Assembly (NCBI RefSeq): GCF_024323335.1
Contig: NC_066579.1
Coordinates: forward strand, 129,073,854-129,137,853
DNA from: Lathyrus oleraceus
Taxonomy: Eukaryota > Streptophyta > Magnoliopsida > Fabales > Fabaceae
Reading direction: 5' to 3'
Length of the DNA: 64,000 bases
In this document: positions 32,498 through 45,903 of the stretch, in pieces
Numbering within the stretch: the first letter of the stretch is position 1
Layout: every line of letters starts with the position of its first letter
Notes under the pieces: generated by a model
The model's database searches: none
Seen by the model: the letters and a program-made list of their open reading frames with translations, nothing else
Told to the model about the DNA's origin: nothing
Program-made: the position numbers and the translations under genes

Positions 32498-34141
32498 CTA
32501 AATGTATTTAAATAATTTCACGTGGTGGTTAAAAAATATTAAAGACGTATTAAAAAATCCTAAAATTAATTGACCTCCTAAATTGATAGCTCTGGATTTG
32601 ATTCCTCATATAAAAAGATCAAATCGAGTTCAATTTAATATTTAATACTATTTAGTTTGAATAACTTTTGAATGATTAAATTACAATCTTAATATTTTTA
32701 ACTAAATATTTTTTCTTGGCCTATATTCTTTTAATAATAATATAATATTATTGATATCGCTAAAACACTGATCACACAATACAAAATAAACTTGAGTCAA
32801 TTTTGTTGTTCTATGAAAGCCATCTTCCTCATATTCGGGACCATTTCAATGATTCGACTTGGATTTAAGCGGGTTGATGGTAGACTTGTTCGTCTAAATG
32901 AGATGGTGAGTTCTGATAGCTAACAAATATTTTATGATTAATTCAACATCAAACATCAAGCCGGAACTTACAAATACTCATACACTTAAATTAGTGATTA
33001 TTTAAGGTAGAAATAAATTTTATAGATGTAAAGGGCATGTAAATGAATTTGATGTTTATTTTCCCATATATAGACCGATTTTATGGTATTTGTGGACTTA
33101 TAACCTTTTATAGCAAGATAGTGGTTTGATGAGACATGTGTTAGTGTTTTTATTGTTTTGTGATCTAAAAGTATTATTCAATTATTCACATTGATTAAGT
33201 ATTTTTTAGGGCATAACTATTCGTTTATATTTGTAGACCCTGTAACCTCTTATGTTTTGATCTTGATTAAAATTATTTGTGAAAGACACAGTGGATCATA
33301 TTTTTATTGGATCGTCACAAATATTTTTGTCACGAGGCAAAAAGTAATTATTATTATTCCAAAATGTTTATAAAACAAACTTTAATAAAAAAACAAAGAA
33401 TTAAAATAAATAAATTAAAATCTTAGAAAAAATGAGCGTAGAAATTTTTAAAAAGTTTGTAATAAGGTTGATATGTAGAAAAGTCCAAATAAAATAGATT
33501 ATATAAATTTATAAAATATTAAATTTAAGTTAAAAGAATACGAAGAAAAAATATAATTGAGACGATTATATTATAGTAGTATAGATGAATAAATACATTA
33601 ATATTGTTGGATTAGATTTGATTCCTCATATGAAAAAACCGAATCCAGTTCAATTTAATATTTAATGCTATTTAGTTTGAATTAACATTTAATAATTAAA
33701 TTACATTTTAATATTTTTAACTATATATTTGTTGTTGCCTTGTATTCTATTAATAATAATATAATATTATTGATATCGCTAAAGGACTGTTCACACAACA
33801 CACAAGATAAACATGAGTCAATTTTGATTCCACTTTTTAGGGTAATTATAACTGTTGTTTGTTTTTCAGTTTTGTTAAGATTTTGTTTCCATTAATATAT
33901 TGATTTTTTCTTTCAAAATTGAGTTTGTTTTTTCAATTAAAATAAGATCCTACAACCTTAATATGAAAATCTTTTAATTCTCCATGATTTGTGCGCTGGG
34001 TTTTTGACCCGGTTGCTAAAACAATTCCATTTTTCAGGTTTAAATAGAAACCTAAATCTCACTGTTTTTTTATTACACTTCATTACTTCACTTTCTTTAT
34101 TAATTCTCTCTTTGTTACATACACTTTTTCTTACTCAAAAC
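32498..34141. repeat. AT-rich region with a diverged direct repeat, U2
   Basis: Equivalent of 22048-23692; the two direct-repeat arms are at about 32585-32810 and 33610-33830. No gene seen. Confidence 0.6.
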
Positions 34142-34537
34142 ATGAGTTCTAACTCTTCCGTTGCTTCTAACTCTATTGATTCTTTCAATGAAAATGATAG
34201 CGTGGATTCTAAGATAACAGTGCCAAAGAATGTTGTTGATGATTACTTAGGAACTTATGGGGGTTATCACTTCTTATGTCACTTGGCTGGAACTGAAAAT
34301 TATGTTAAAGCTTGCGAGAGTATTGTGGAAGAGGTGAAGAAGGAAGCTTTGGACATTTTTAGTGCTTTCCGAGAGAGTAACGCGAAGGAATGTGTTAGGG
34401 TTGGTGAAAAAAGAAAGTGCAATGAAATGACTGTTAAGAGCTCTAGAGATGTTTCCAAGAGGAGGAGAACGGACTCTCGAGCCATCGCGAGTAGCATGTC
34501 GAGCAATTGCGATACCGCTCGACGCAGTAAAAAGTGA
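34142..34537 (+). CDS. Small protein of unknown function, 131 aa, U2
   Basis: Same protein as the U1 copy, with Pro28. The upstream leader and TATA-like TTTAAATAG are also unchanged, so each unit carries the gene with its own putative promoter. Confidence 0.5.
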   Translation: MSSNSSVASNSIDSFNENDSVDSKITVPKNVVDDYLGTYGGYHFLCHLAGTENYVKACESIVEEVKKEALDIFSAFRESNAKECVRVGEKRKCNEMTVKSSRDVSKRRRTDSRAIASSMSSNCDTARRSKK

Positions 34538-35469
34538 TGAATTTAAGTCTATGTGTGATTTGGTTTCAAGACATGGTTTAGGGTTTGAGCTACCTTCTTT
34601 TGAAATGATACTATGAGTTTATCTACATAAGATATTATGTATTTTATATAATTATGATTAATATATAGAATTTGACAATTTGCTACTGTTGTTTACTATA
34701 GCTTAACTTGTTTATTTATGAAGTCTGAATTACATTGGACTTAAGTTGTATATGTTTTTCTCTACTATCTTAAAATTGAGTATGGTCATTCTCTTATGAT
34801 TTTTTTTCTATTACATTTGCTTTGGGTTTGGGTCTTTCTACTTTTGAAGAGGAGAAAAAGAATATTGATGAATATTTTTAGTTTAGACTTGAAGCATCAT
34901 TTGTTTTAATATTAAAATATTTAACCATTTGTTTTTAATGAGTCAGTTTGAAAAAAGTTTCAATTCTGCTTGTTAGATTTTTGTCGTCTTCAATTTTTCC
35001 AGAAGGTGTATTTGGAGAGTGAATTACTATTAAGAAATTCAAACAACAATTCTTTGTTTGTTGACAAGTTACTGTCTTGGAAGAATGTGTAACTAAGTGT
35101 AGTTTTAATTTAATTTTTGGAAGAGTCACTAACAATTTAATGGTATAAAATTGATTTTGAAATGATTTCAAAATGTTTAGTTTTTTTAAAATAGATTTAA
35201 TTCTACTTCCATAATCCTTGAAATTATAATTTATAATTTTTTAGTTTAATTATTATTTTTATATTAAATTTATTATTCAACTTCAATTTTATTTAAAACT
35301 ATATTTTCACAATCAGTCCACCTTTAACCAAAATCAATTTTATGTAATCAATTATTCAAAATCAATTTTTTTCACTACAAAATCAAATGTATAGTGTTCT
35401 TCCTAGTTGAGGATGGTTGTGTTTTCAAGTGTTTGTAACCAAATAAACTTAGGGATCTAACAGCCTTCG
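34538..35469. other. AT-rich spacer downstream of the 131-codon gene, U2
   Basis: Equivalent of 24089-25021. No gene seen. Confidence 0.5.
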
Positions 35470-37388
35470 GGTAACATCCTAAAACTCGGATTCATAATTA
35501 AAAGGATAAAATTCATATTTTAGAATGCTACTCAAACACAACATACATATTTTCTAAAATTTTCAACACTCGCAGCGGAACTCAAATAAATAATGTACTT
35601 CAATTATCTCTTCAACATGGAAATATTTGATCAAAATAACATAATAAAAAAATAACTCAAAATAAATAGCACACCATATTCCCAATGTTATAGATTAGAG
35701 CATATAAATCAACTAAATATAGATAAGTGATAAAATAAACGAAGAAAAACTGAAAGGCCATTTTCCAACTCACAACAATGCTTACTCCTCTTGAGTATCC
35801 GTACAAGACAACATTACACATTCGATCACACATCAACACAATAATTCAAATCACATAGCCTTTATGTATGCAATGTGACACACAACTCGACTCTTATGCT
35901 CGTGGTACCAATTTGGACACCAGAGATCCCCACTTCTGAATCCATGACTCGTCTTTTTCAACATAATATGATGTAAGTCATACAATAATGCAACAACAAT
36001 AATTACGGTTCCACTTCTAACCATAATCAACAACGGAATACAACACTCAACAATAGTCCCCACTTCTGAACAACACACCTCAACATAACACCTACAATTA
36101 TATTTATAGCACATAATTGTATTCACAACACAACAACTCATACACATAATCAGAGTTCAACATATACAATCATGAAAATCAATTCAACTATTACTTCATC
36201 ATAATAATAATCCACCTTAATTAATCAATTACATCAAATTCCCAAAAACAACAGTCAAACATCGAGTACATGAGAAAACATAATAAAAAATTGGACTAAT
36301 CACTCAAAACAACCTTTGACAGTCATGACGACCAGGTCGTCATCTAGGTGACGAGAGTCACCCAACCCGTCACCACCCCCCAACTTCATAACCTGTCACC
36401 TATGTGACGACCGACAGAAGGATTTCTTCCTGGAGATCATGACGGTCAGCTATCTCAAAAGTATGACGGGAAGTCTGTCACGCTCATGATTCCTGTCACA
36501 CTGTTGCAGAATGTAATTTCTACATTTTGGCCATGAGAGTTCATTTGAAGCTCCAATTTTGTCCCCCGTTACCCCAATTTGCACATAAAATAATACATAC
36601 ATATGATACATGGATTAAATCACCACATACTCATTGATTATCATTCAATTTCATCAATTAATCCCAAATTCAAGGTTATACTCATAATTCCCAAGTATTT
36701 CAATGGCAACAACCATGTTCGAAATTCATATCAACATATTATACATAATATTCACCATATAACATAGCATAAATTTATACCTTAAGCGTGGAATTAAATT
36801 GATGATCACACAATCATCATCAAAACTCATAGAACACAACAATGGTGAGAAAAACCTAGAGGAAGATGAGGATCTCTCTCTCTACCCCTCATGCAATACA
36901 CCTATATTCAAGTAGTTTTCCCCCATACCTGAGTTCCCAGCAAAAGCTCCAAGCTTGGGTATGGTTTCTCATTCTCTCTCTAACCCTTTTTCTTCTCTTC
37001 TCACACTTGTCTATTTTCCCAATTCTACATACTGTTAAGTTTGGCTACTCTCCCTTTATTATTTATTTTGACATAAATTATAATTAATTTCCCTATTCAC
37101 ACTTTTAACACACACCCCCACTTAATCTTTCCTTTATTCTATCCCGTTATTTTTCTAGTAATTCTATTTTCTACTCCAAATCATTATCTTTCTCTTATTT
37201 TTATATTTATTTAAACAATATTATGCTATTTTAATTTAATTAATTAATTAAAATCCTAATATTCCCCAATCACCACATAACACATACTATCACCAATTAA
37301 ATGATTAAAAACATATTAAATCATTTAAATAATTAAATCAAACAATAAAATTTAATTAAATAAATTAATCGAATTCAGAGTGTTATAA
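35470..37388 (-). mobile_element. Ty3/gypsy chromovirus LTR remnant, U2
   Basis: Equivalent of 25022-26940. At four sites (CCCCCGTTACC, ACATACTG, AATATTCCCC and AATCTCGC) it agrees with U4 against U1 and U3. Confidence 0.6.
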
Positions 37389-37395
37389 ATCTCGC

Positions 37396-38290
37396 TCACT
37401 TATAGAATTTTTGCCCTCTAAAATTACCTGAACGAAACAACCCCGAATAAGAATCTCTCATCCGACTCTGCAGCTCCCACGTTATGTTTCCTTCAGCAGG
37501 TCCTCTCCAAACAACCTTCACCAAGACGGTCTTTTTACCTCTAAAGTGTTTCATTTTCCGATCATCAATTTGCAATGATGATGCCTCTACAGTCAAGTTA
37601 TCTCTCACTTGCACATCATCCATTTGAGTCACATGAGACGGATCTGGAGCATATTTCTGATGTTGAGACACATGAAACACATGAAACACACTGTGAAGAT
37701 TCGAAAGTGATGGTGGTAAAACAAATTTGTACCAACATATTAAATTCAAGTTCTCTCCTCTGCTTATCATGGTAACTCTTATGTCGACTCTGCGAAGCTT
37801 ACATATTCTCATGAATCATCTTGATCTTCTCAGTCGTCTGCTGAAAAATCTTTGGCTCAAGCACAACACTTTAGCCAGGCTCATACCAACACAAAGGTGT
37901 CTTACACCTTCTACCATGAAAAGCCTTAAAATGTGTCATTCCAATACGAGAATGGAAATTTTTATTGTAGGTGAACTCAATCAATGTAAAGTAGCTATCT
38001 CAATCACCTCATTTCTTAAACACGCAAGCTCTTAGCAAATCTTCCACTGAATGGATGGTCCTCTCAATCTGACTGTCCGTCTGCGGATCATAAGGAGAAC
38101 TCAACCGCAACTTTGTTACTAAGGCTTCCTAAAAAATCTCCCAGAACCATGAATTGAACATCAAATCTCTATCTGAAACGGATAATTGATCTTTATCGAA
38201 ATAAAATGAGCCAATTCTCAAACTATCAATGCCCCAAGCAAAATAGCAACGTGGTAGACCGCTTGCTAATAATTTGCAATGACCTGTTTA
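37396..38290 (-). pseudogene. Ty3/gypsy chromovirus integrase and chromodomain remnant, U2
   Basis: Equivalent of the U1 remnant; the 138-codon chromodomain frame is at 37812-37396. Confidence 0.8.
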
Positions 38291-38389
38291 GCTAGGGGAC
38301 TTTTTCCCTCATAAATTTTTGTTTTGTGGAGGATTTTTTACACTAGTGAGGGGTTTAATCCCTATCTAAACACATTTTTTCTTGTAGTG
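38291..38389. mobile_element. CACTA-like transposon terminus, U2
   Basis: Same sequence as 27843-27941. Confidence 0.5.
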
Positions 38390-38710
38390 ATAGTAGACTT
38401 GTTCGTCTAGATGAGATGGTGAGTTCTCATAGCTAACGAATATATTATGAATGGTCTATCATTAAGGTGGAATTTGCAAATACTCAGATGCTTAAGTTAG
38501 TAACTATTCCAAAAAGTTTACACAAAAAACTTTAATAAAAAAAATTAAAATTTAGAAAAAAATGAATGTCGTTGGTAGTAGGGTTGAAATGTAGAAAAGT
38601 TCAAATAAAATAGATATATAAAATTATAAAATATTTAATTTAAGTTACAAAAAGTTGAAGAAAAAATATAATTAAGACAATTATATTATAGTATAGATGA
38701 ATATATAAAA
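38390..38710. repeat. Second, shortened copy of the AT-rich repeat, U2
   Basis: Equivalent of 27942-28262. No gene seen. Confidence 0.6.
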
Positions 38711-38731
38711 AGACTGGGCTTTGAGCCAGCT

Positions 38732-39408
38732 TTGAGAGAGTCTAGAAACTATGAATTGGTTGCCAATTTTAAATCAAAGTTTTCAGAACCTGTGCTGACA
38801 ACTCACATACGTTTGATTGAGAGTGATGCCGCTAAAATTTATACAATGGATATTTTCAAAGAAGTTAAAGATGAAATTATGAAGGCCGGTGCAATGATTG
38901 TTAAGAGTAGATTTTCTCGCGGGTATATGAAGATTTATACATTGAAAAAATATTATCGGGAGAAATATGAAAGATAAGTTTTTTAGGATGGTACAACATT
39001 TCAATGTTCGTGTAGGTTATTTTATTCTCGTGGGTTTCCATCTTCTCATATGTTTTATGTCATGAAGGAAGAATATGTTGATCACATTCCTACCAGTTTG
39101 GTTTTGTCGCGATGGGCCAAAGATGCCAAAATTTAATATTTGAACATGAATTGTAATGGTTCAGTTGATTCGAATTTGATTGACCAAGCTCGGTTTGGTG
39201 CATACTGTTCTACTTTTATTACTTTTTGCAAACAAGCTTAAAAAAATAATTGTGTTTATGGGGAAATAATGGATGACATTCTGAATTTATAGAAAATGTA
39301 TTGTAGTAATGAAGATCATATTGGGACAACAAAGTCAATCATAGGTGATCCAACGAAAGTGAAACGTAAAGATATTCCAAAGAAAAAATGCCACCTCCTG
39401 CTATAGAG
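38732..39408 (+). pseudogene. FAR1/MULE-type transposase C-terminal remnant, end of U2
   Basis: Equivalent of 28284-28960 with the same stops and the same Cys-to-Ser change in the SWIM motif, again directly followed by a PMD exon. Confidence 0.75.
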
Positions 39409-39412
39409 ATGT

Positions 39413-40465
39413 TGATCCTCTCCCACCTACTGGTATGCATGCTAATATAGTTCCACCTCTGAAGGGCGAGGCTTTTGGAGTTGGTCTAGTTGATTTGTCC
39501 TTACTACATTTGTATCTAGACCATACATCCAGACATGTATGGAATAAAGTGGTAGCATTAGTTGGATTCTTTATTTAGTTTTAGGTTAATTTTAATTTCT
39601 AACATTGTTTATTTATGACATTGATTATTAATGACAAATTTCAGGAGCGTGATTCACATAAGTTTCTTAACCACTGGAGGAAGATTGTTGCATCGCCTCA
39701 GCCGAATGAGGAATGATTTCAGTCGGTTTTGTCCTTATCTGGCATGAAGGACTTTTGCATGGCCGGTTATACCATGGTAAACCACGAGATTCTTAATGCA
39801 TTCGTGGAGAGATGGCACTCGGAGACCTCGCCATTTCATCTCCCGCGTGGTAAGATGTCTATCACACTCGATGATATCTTATGTTTGCTACATCTTCTAA
39901 TAAGGGGAAGATTCCTAGATCATGGGAGAATGACCAAAGACGAGGCACTCGAGATGATGGTAGAGTATCTAGGGGCTGATCTAGGGGAGGTGATGGATGA
40001 GTTGGATAAGACCAGGGGTGATCGTGCTAGATTTGTATACCTGAAGAAGGTATATGATGATGCTCTCCTGAGTGCACAACAGGATGATGGTGATGATGAG
40101 TAGGTGGCGCTCCACAAATCGCATGCATTGAGAGCATACCTTTTTTATTTGGTTGGCACTGAGAATTTTATGTACAAGAGTGCCACCTATATATACTTCG
40201 TCAACCTACGTTACTTCATGGATTTCAAGCAAATCCATCAATACAACTGGGGGAAACTTGTCTGGTCTACCTGTATTCGAAGCTGAGAGAGGGCTGTATG
40301 TGGAAGACGAAGCAGGTCACAGACAGCGTCACACTAGTAATGATTATTAGTCTTTGAATGTTTCTTTATCATTTTAATTTCATCTTTTCCAAACCATTAT
40401 TGATGATTCGTGTGTTCCAAACTTTTCATTTCAGGGTTGGATCCACAAGCATTTCCAGTGCATCT
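39413..40465 (+). pseudogene. Plant mobile domain (MAIN-like) pseudogene, N-part, U3 copy
   Basis: Nearly identical to the U2 copy: first exon, 96 bp intron, core exon with the same TGA and TAG and the same G-run frameshift, then the 98 bp intron and the short exon truncated by the copia-type LTR at 40466. No new lesion seen by eye. Confidence 0.8.
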
Positions 40466-41823
40466 TGAAGGAGAAGAGCGATCCAAAACACAGAGGAATT
40501 TAAAAATTTATCCTTTAGTGATCCTTAGGAATGGGCATGATGAGTGATAGAATCTTTACCTCTTGTGTTGATTGAAACCTTTGATGCAGACCTACGGAGC
40601 GATCACGAACGTTGAATGGTGACAACGCCTCTACTCAGTCCACACGAACTGATTCCTCCAATCTCAGCGCTAGCTGCTACAAATGAAGGCTTTGAGTGTG
40701 AGAGAGAGAGAGAGACAGAAAGAGAAATGAAATTACAACTATACTAATGCTTCTGCACAAGGATTCTATTTATAGAACCACTTGTGTGGGCTGCAAGCTA
40801 AAAAATCCACTTAAGTGTATGTGGCACATATCTTATGATATGCCAAAATCACTTAAGCGTGTGGTACCTTACCATATTTCGTATTCTACTTAAGTACACC
40901 ATACCTTACGATGTTCTACAATTCATTTAAGTGCACCGTACCCTACGGTGTTCCTTAGTTACTCTATCTCTCATTAATCCGTCCTTTTGTGTGTGACCCT
41001 GTAGGTTTTCGCGACATTAACAATTATATTAAATCACGTATTTAACATTATAAATAGTGAGCGGTATCTAGCAACACATCACTTCTATCCAAGATACAAA
41101 AATATCACGTGATTTGACAAATTCGTTTTGATAATACTTATGTGTATAATTACCCTTTGGCCCCTACGTCTATATTGAACACAAGGAATAAATCGTTTCA
41201 TCCTTGTCCAGTTCAATATTGGGGCCGTAGACATTTATCATGTTACGCAGGATGGGCAAATTCCATCTAGGCCACTCATGTCCCTCAACATGCTTCATGG
41301 AGTATCCATAAACTGTCTTTATATTCATCCAGTTACGGACAAAGTTTGATCAACAATAAAGCACTCGACTCTACATCTAGGGTCCATAGTGGTTTCAGGT
41401 CGAAGGGTGGCATACACCACTATCACCATGAGAATAACTTATGACACTTTACATAACATTCTATATGGTATTCTCATAGCGGGTCAATCCAGTATAAATA
41501 TTACTCCTAATATTCATACATATGTTTAAGACTTGATAACTCCTTATCCATGATCCATGGGATGTGATCACCAGTCTATATACATAACAGTCTTAATGCT
41601 TTAATGTTATCCCACTTCACAACAAAGCTCGACTGCGGATACTTTAAGAATAGCGTCCTTATGTTTAATGGGATCTAATGATTAAGTCACACTTGATACA
41701 TTAAATAGACTATCTATTCTAGGGACTTTATTAAACAAACATAATAAAGAAAAAGCCTTTTATTATTAATAAATAATTCGATACAAGTACCAAAAGTATT
41801 GGCCTCTAGGGCTTACACCAACA
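40466..41823 (-). mobile_element. Ty1/copia-type solo LTR, U3 (complete)
   Basis: A second uninterrupted copy of 1,358 bp with the same ends and the same mismatched 5 bp flanks as U2. Having identical insertion points in every unit shows that the LTR was present before the unit was amplified. Confidence 0.82.
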
Positions 41824-41828
41824 CAACT

Positions 41829-42524
41829 TTGGTTGGGCGAGTGTACCTGATTATACTGAGGATATATTTTGTGCTACTGCTTTTATCCCGCTTAGAGGGA
41901 ACCGGGCGACCGAGCCTTACAGAGTATATCTTGACTGTTTGGTTGTTGAGGACGCACTTCAATAGCTATGTTAATCACCATGAGACGCGGTCATTTGACA
42001 AGATAGTGTTATACTTTGAATGGTTGGCATGCAGATCACGTCGCATTGTTCCTCATCTTTCCGAACGCGTCATGCGACAGTTCGGATATACTCATACCAT
42101 TTCCAGACACCCGTTGTCTCTGCTCCTCCTACCTTAACACGTATACAGATAGATGACATGTTTAATGATTATGAGAGTCATCTAGTATCGCAGGTGGCAC
42201 GAGCTACCATAGCTGAGAGAGAATGAAGCTACGTCAAAGGGTACATCAGATGGTTCTTCAGGGTGTCACATACATAGTACAGGTTGCTCCAGATGACCCA
42301 CCGAGACCAGCTCATTAAGAATTACTATAGGAGGAGCATACATAACTAGATCATGCTGAGGATGTCTTATATAGGTGTCGTCGCATAGTGGAGATTGCGC
42401 AAGCAGGCATTGACAGAGGCACGAGGGGCATTGATGTATTAGAGACAAAGCTAGGGGACAAGTGAGATTGATGGCCGAGGAGGAAGAGCTGGCAGAGGAG
42501 GCAGAGGACGTAGATGATACGTAG
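41829..42524 (+). pseudogene. Plant mobile domain (MAIN-like) pseudogene, C-part, U3
   Basis: Same C-terminal landmarks and the same 1-base deletion after ISRHP as in U2 and U4. The exon restarts right after the 5-base copy of the LTR target site (CAACT, 41824-41828). Confidence 0.78.
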
Positions 42525-42768
42525 CCAACCATACACAGTAGTGTCTTAGTATATAGTAGTATTATCATGATTTTGACGGTCTTGCTACTTTATTGATCTC
42601 GATTGTATGATATTTTGACATTTATTGATATTTTATTTATGTACGAAATTTTTTAACCATCTAGGATTATGTATGTAGATGTTTGTTTTTTGATCGTATG
42701 ATATGGTTTAAGTCTTCATTTGAAATTCAAATAAATAAAATATAATATGAAAGACTAAGTTTTGAGAC

Positions 42769-42937
42769 ATTACGGAAATGTATCTCCGTAATATTCACAG
42801 AGATGCATCTTCGATTCAATTCACGTGTATAATGACTTTTGAGGATGTATGTTTTAAATTGTTACAAAGATGTATCTCCGGAACATTTTAAACTTCATTC
42901 TGAATTTGGTGTGTCCAAAGATGTATCTCCGAAAACT
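42769..42937. repeat. Near-palindromic GATGTATCTCCG motif cluster, U3
   Basis: Same four motifs and spacing as in U1 and U2, with changes shared with U4 (AATGACTTTTGAGG between motifs two and three). Confidence 0.6.
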
Positions 42938-44580
42938 AAATGTATTTAAATAATTTCACGTGGTGGTTAAAAAATATTAAAGACGTATTAAAAAATCATA
43001 AAATTAATTGACCTCCTAAATTGATAGCTCTGGATTTGATTCCTCATATAAAAAGATCAAATCGAGTTCAATTTAATATTTAATACTATTTAGTTTGAAT
43101 AACTTTTGAATGATTAAATTACAATCTTAATATTTTTAACTAAATATTTTTTCTTGGCCTATATTCTTTTAATAATAATATAATATTATTGATATCGCTA
43201 AAACACTGATCACACAATACAAAATAAACTTGAGTCAATTTTGTTGTTCTATGAAAGCCATCTTCCTCATATTCGGGACCATTTCAATGATTCGACTTGG
43301 ATTTAAGCGGGTTGATGGTAGACTTGTTCGTCTAAATGAGATGGTGAGTTCTGATAGCTAACAAATATTTTATGATTAATTCAATATCAAACATCAAGCC
43401 GGAACTTACAAATACTCATACACTTAAATTAGTGATTATTTAAGGTAGAAATAAATTTTATAGATGTAAAGGGCATGTAAATGAATTTGATGTTTATTTT
43501 CCCATATATAGACCGATTTTATGGTATTTGTGGACTTATAACCTTTTATAGCAAGATAGTGGTTTGATGAGACATGTGTTAGTGTTTTTATTGTTTTGTG
43601 ATCTAAAAGTATTATTCAATTATTCACATTGATTAAGTATTTTTTAAGGCATAATTATTCGTTTATATTTGTAGACCCTTTAACCTCTTATATTTTGATC
43701 TTGATTAAAATTATTTGTGAAAGACACAGTGGATCATATTTTTATTGGATCGTCACAAATATTTTTGTTACGAGGCAGAAAGTAATTATTATTATTCCAA
43801 AATGTTTATAAAACAAACTTTAATAAAAAAACAAAGAATTAAAATAAATAAATTAAAATCTTAGAAAAAATGAGCGTAGAAATTTTTAAAAAGTTTGTAA
43901 TAAGGTTGATATGTAGAAAAGTCCAAATAAAATAGATTATATAAATTTATAAAATATTAAATTTAAGTTAAAAGAATACGAAGAAAAAAATATAATTGAG
44001 ACGATTATATTATAGTAGTATAGATGAATAAATACATTAATATTGTTGGATTAGATTTGATTCCTCATATGAAAAAACCGAATCCAGTTCAATTTAATAT
44101 TTAATGCTATTTAGTTTGAATTAACATTTAATAATTAAATTACATTTTAATATTTTTAACTATATATTTGTTGTTGCCTTGTATTCTATTAATAATAATA
44201 TAATATTATTGATATCGCTAAAGGACTGTTCACACAACACACAAGATAAACATGAGTCAATTTTGATTCCACTTTTTAGGGTAATTATAATTGTTGTTTG
44301 TTTTTCAGTTTTGTTAAGATTCTGTTTCCATTAATATATTGATTTTTTCTTTCAAAATTGAGTTTGTTTTTTCAATTAAAATAAGATCCTACAACCTTAA
44401 TAGAAAAATCTTTAAATTCTCCATGATTTGTGCCCTGGGTTTTTGACCCGGTTGCTAAAACAATTCCATTTTTCAGGTTTAAATAGAAACCTAAATCTCA
44501 CTGTTTTTTTATTACACTTCATTACTTCACTTTCTTTATTAATTCTCTCTTTGTTACATACACTTTTTCTTACTCAAAAC
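42938..44580. repeat. AT-rich region with a diverged direct repeat, U3
   Basis: Equivalent of 22048-23692; carries changes shared with U4 (for example TTTTTAAGGCATAATTATTCG near 43640). No gene seen. Confidence 0.6.
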
Positions 44581-44976
44581 ATGAGTTCTAACTCTTCCGT
44601 TGCTTCTAACTCTATTGATTCTTTCAATGAAAATGATAGCGTGGATTCTAAGATAACAGTGTCAAAGAATGTTGTTGATGATTACTTAGGAACTTATGGG
44701 GGTTATCACTTCTTATGTCACTTGGCTGGAACTGAAAATTATGTTAAAGCTTGCGAGAGTATTGTGGAAGAGGTGAAGAAGGAAGCTTTGGACATTTTTA
44801 GTGCTTTCCGAGAGAGTAACGCGAAGGAATGCGTTAGGGTTGGTGAAAAAAGAAAGTGCAATGAAATGACTGTTAAGAGCTCTAGAGATGTTTCCAAGAG
44901 GAGGAGAACGGACTCTCGAGCCATCGCGAGTAGCATGTCGAGCAATTGCGATACCGCTCGACGCAGTAAAAAGTGA
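44581..44976 (+). CDS. Small protein of unknown function, 131 aa, U3
   Basis: Ser28 replaces Pro28, and there is one synonymous change in the codon before Val in KECV (GAATGCGTT for GAATGTGTT). The frame is otherwise identical to U1 and U2. Eight bases are missing just after the stop (GGGTTACC for GGGTTTGAGCTACC near 45022), outside the coding region. Confidence 0.5.
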   Translation: MSSNSSVASNSIDSFNENDSVDSKITVSKNVVDDYLGTYGGYHFLCHLAGTENYVKACESIVEEVKKEALDIFSAFRESNAKECVRVGEKRKCNEMTVKSSRDVSKRRRTDSRAIASSMSSNCDTARRSKK

Positions 44977-45903
44977 TGAATTTAAGTCTATGTGTGATTT
45001 GGTTTCAAGACATGGTTTAGGGTTACCTTCTTTTGAAATGATACTATGAGTTTATCTACATAAGATATTATGTATTTTATATAGTTATGATTAATATATA
45101 GAATTTGACAATTTGCTACTGTTGTTTACTATAGCTTAACTTGTTTATTTATGAAGTCTGAATTACATTGGACTTAAGTTGTATATGTTTTTCTCTACTA
45201 TCTTAAAATTGAGTATGGTCATTCTCTTATGATTTTTTTTTCTATTACATTTGCTTTGGGTTTGGGTCTTTCTACTTTTGAAGAGGAGAAAAAGAATATT
45301 GATGAATATTTTTAGTTTAGACTTGAAGCATCATTTGTTTTAATATTAAAATATTTAACCATTTGTTTTTAATGAGTCAGTTTGAAAAAAGTTTCAATTC
45401 TGCTTGTTAGATTTTTGTCGTCTTCAATTTTTCCAGAAGGTGTATTTGGAGAGTGAATTACTATTAAGAAATTCAAACAACAATTCTTTGTTTGTTGACA
45501 AGTTACTGTCTTGGAAGAATGTGTAACTAAGTGTAGTTTTAATTTAATTTTTGGAAGAGTCACTAACAATTTAATGGTATAAAATTGATTTTGAAATGAT
45601 TTCAAAATGTTTAGTTTTTTTAAAATAGATTTAATTCTACTTCCATAATCCTTGAAATTATAATTTATAATTTTTTAGTTTAATTATTATTTTTATATTA
45701 AAATTTATTATTCAACTTCAATTTTATTTAAAACTATATTTTCACAATCAGTCCACCTTTAACCAAAATCAATTTTATGTAATCAATTATTCAAAATCAA
45801 TTTTTTTCACTACAAAATCAAATGTATAGTGTTCTTCCTAGTTGAGGATGGTTGTGTTTTCAAGTGTTTGTAACCAAATAAACTTAGGGATCTAACAGCC
45901 TAC
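44977..45903. other. AT-rich spacer downstream of the 131-codon gene, U3
   Basis: Equivalent of 24089-25021, with an 8 bp deletion near 45022. No gene seen. Confidence 0.5.

Larger units (their letters stand above)
29281..39728. repeat. Tandem unit U2 of the 10.45 kb array (uninterrupted reference copy)
   Basis: This 10,448 bp unit is the only complete copy without a large insertion or deletion, so it is the best reference for unit content. It follows U1 and precedes U3 in the same orientation with no spacer. Corresponding landmarks sit 10,448-10,451 bp after those in U1 (for example the 131-codon gene at 23693 and 34142). Confidence 0.95.
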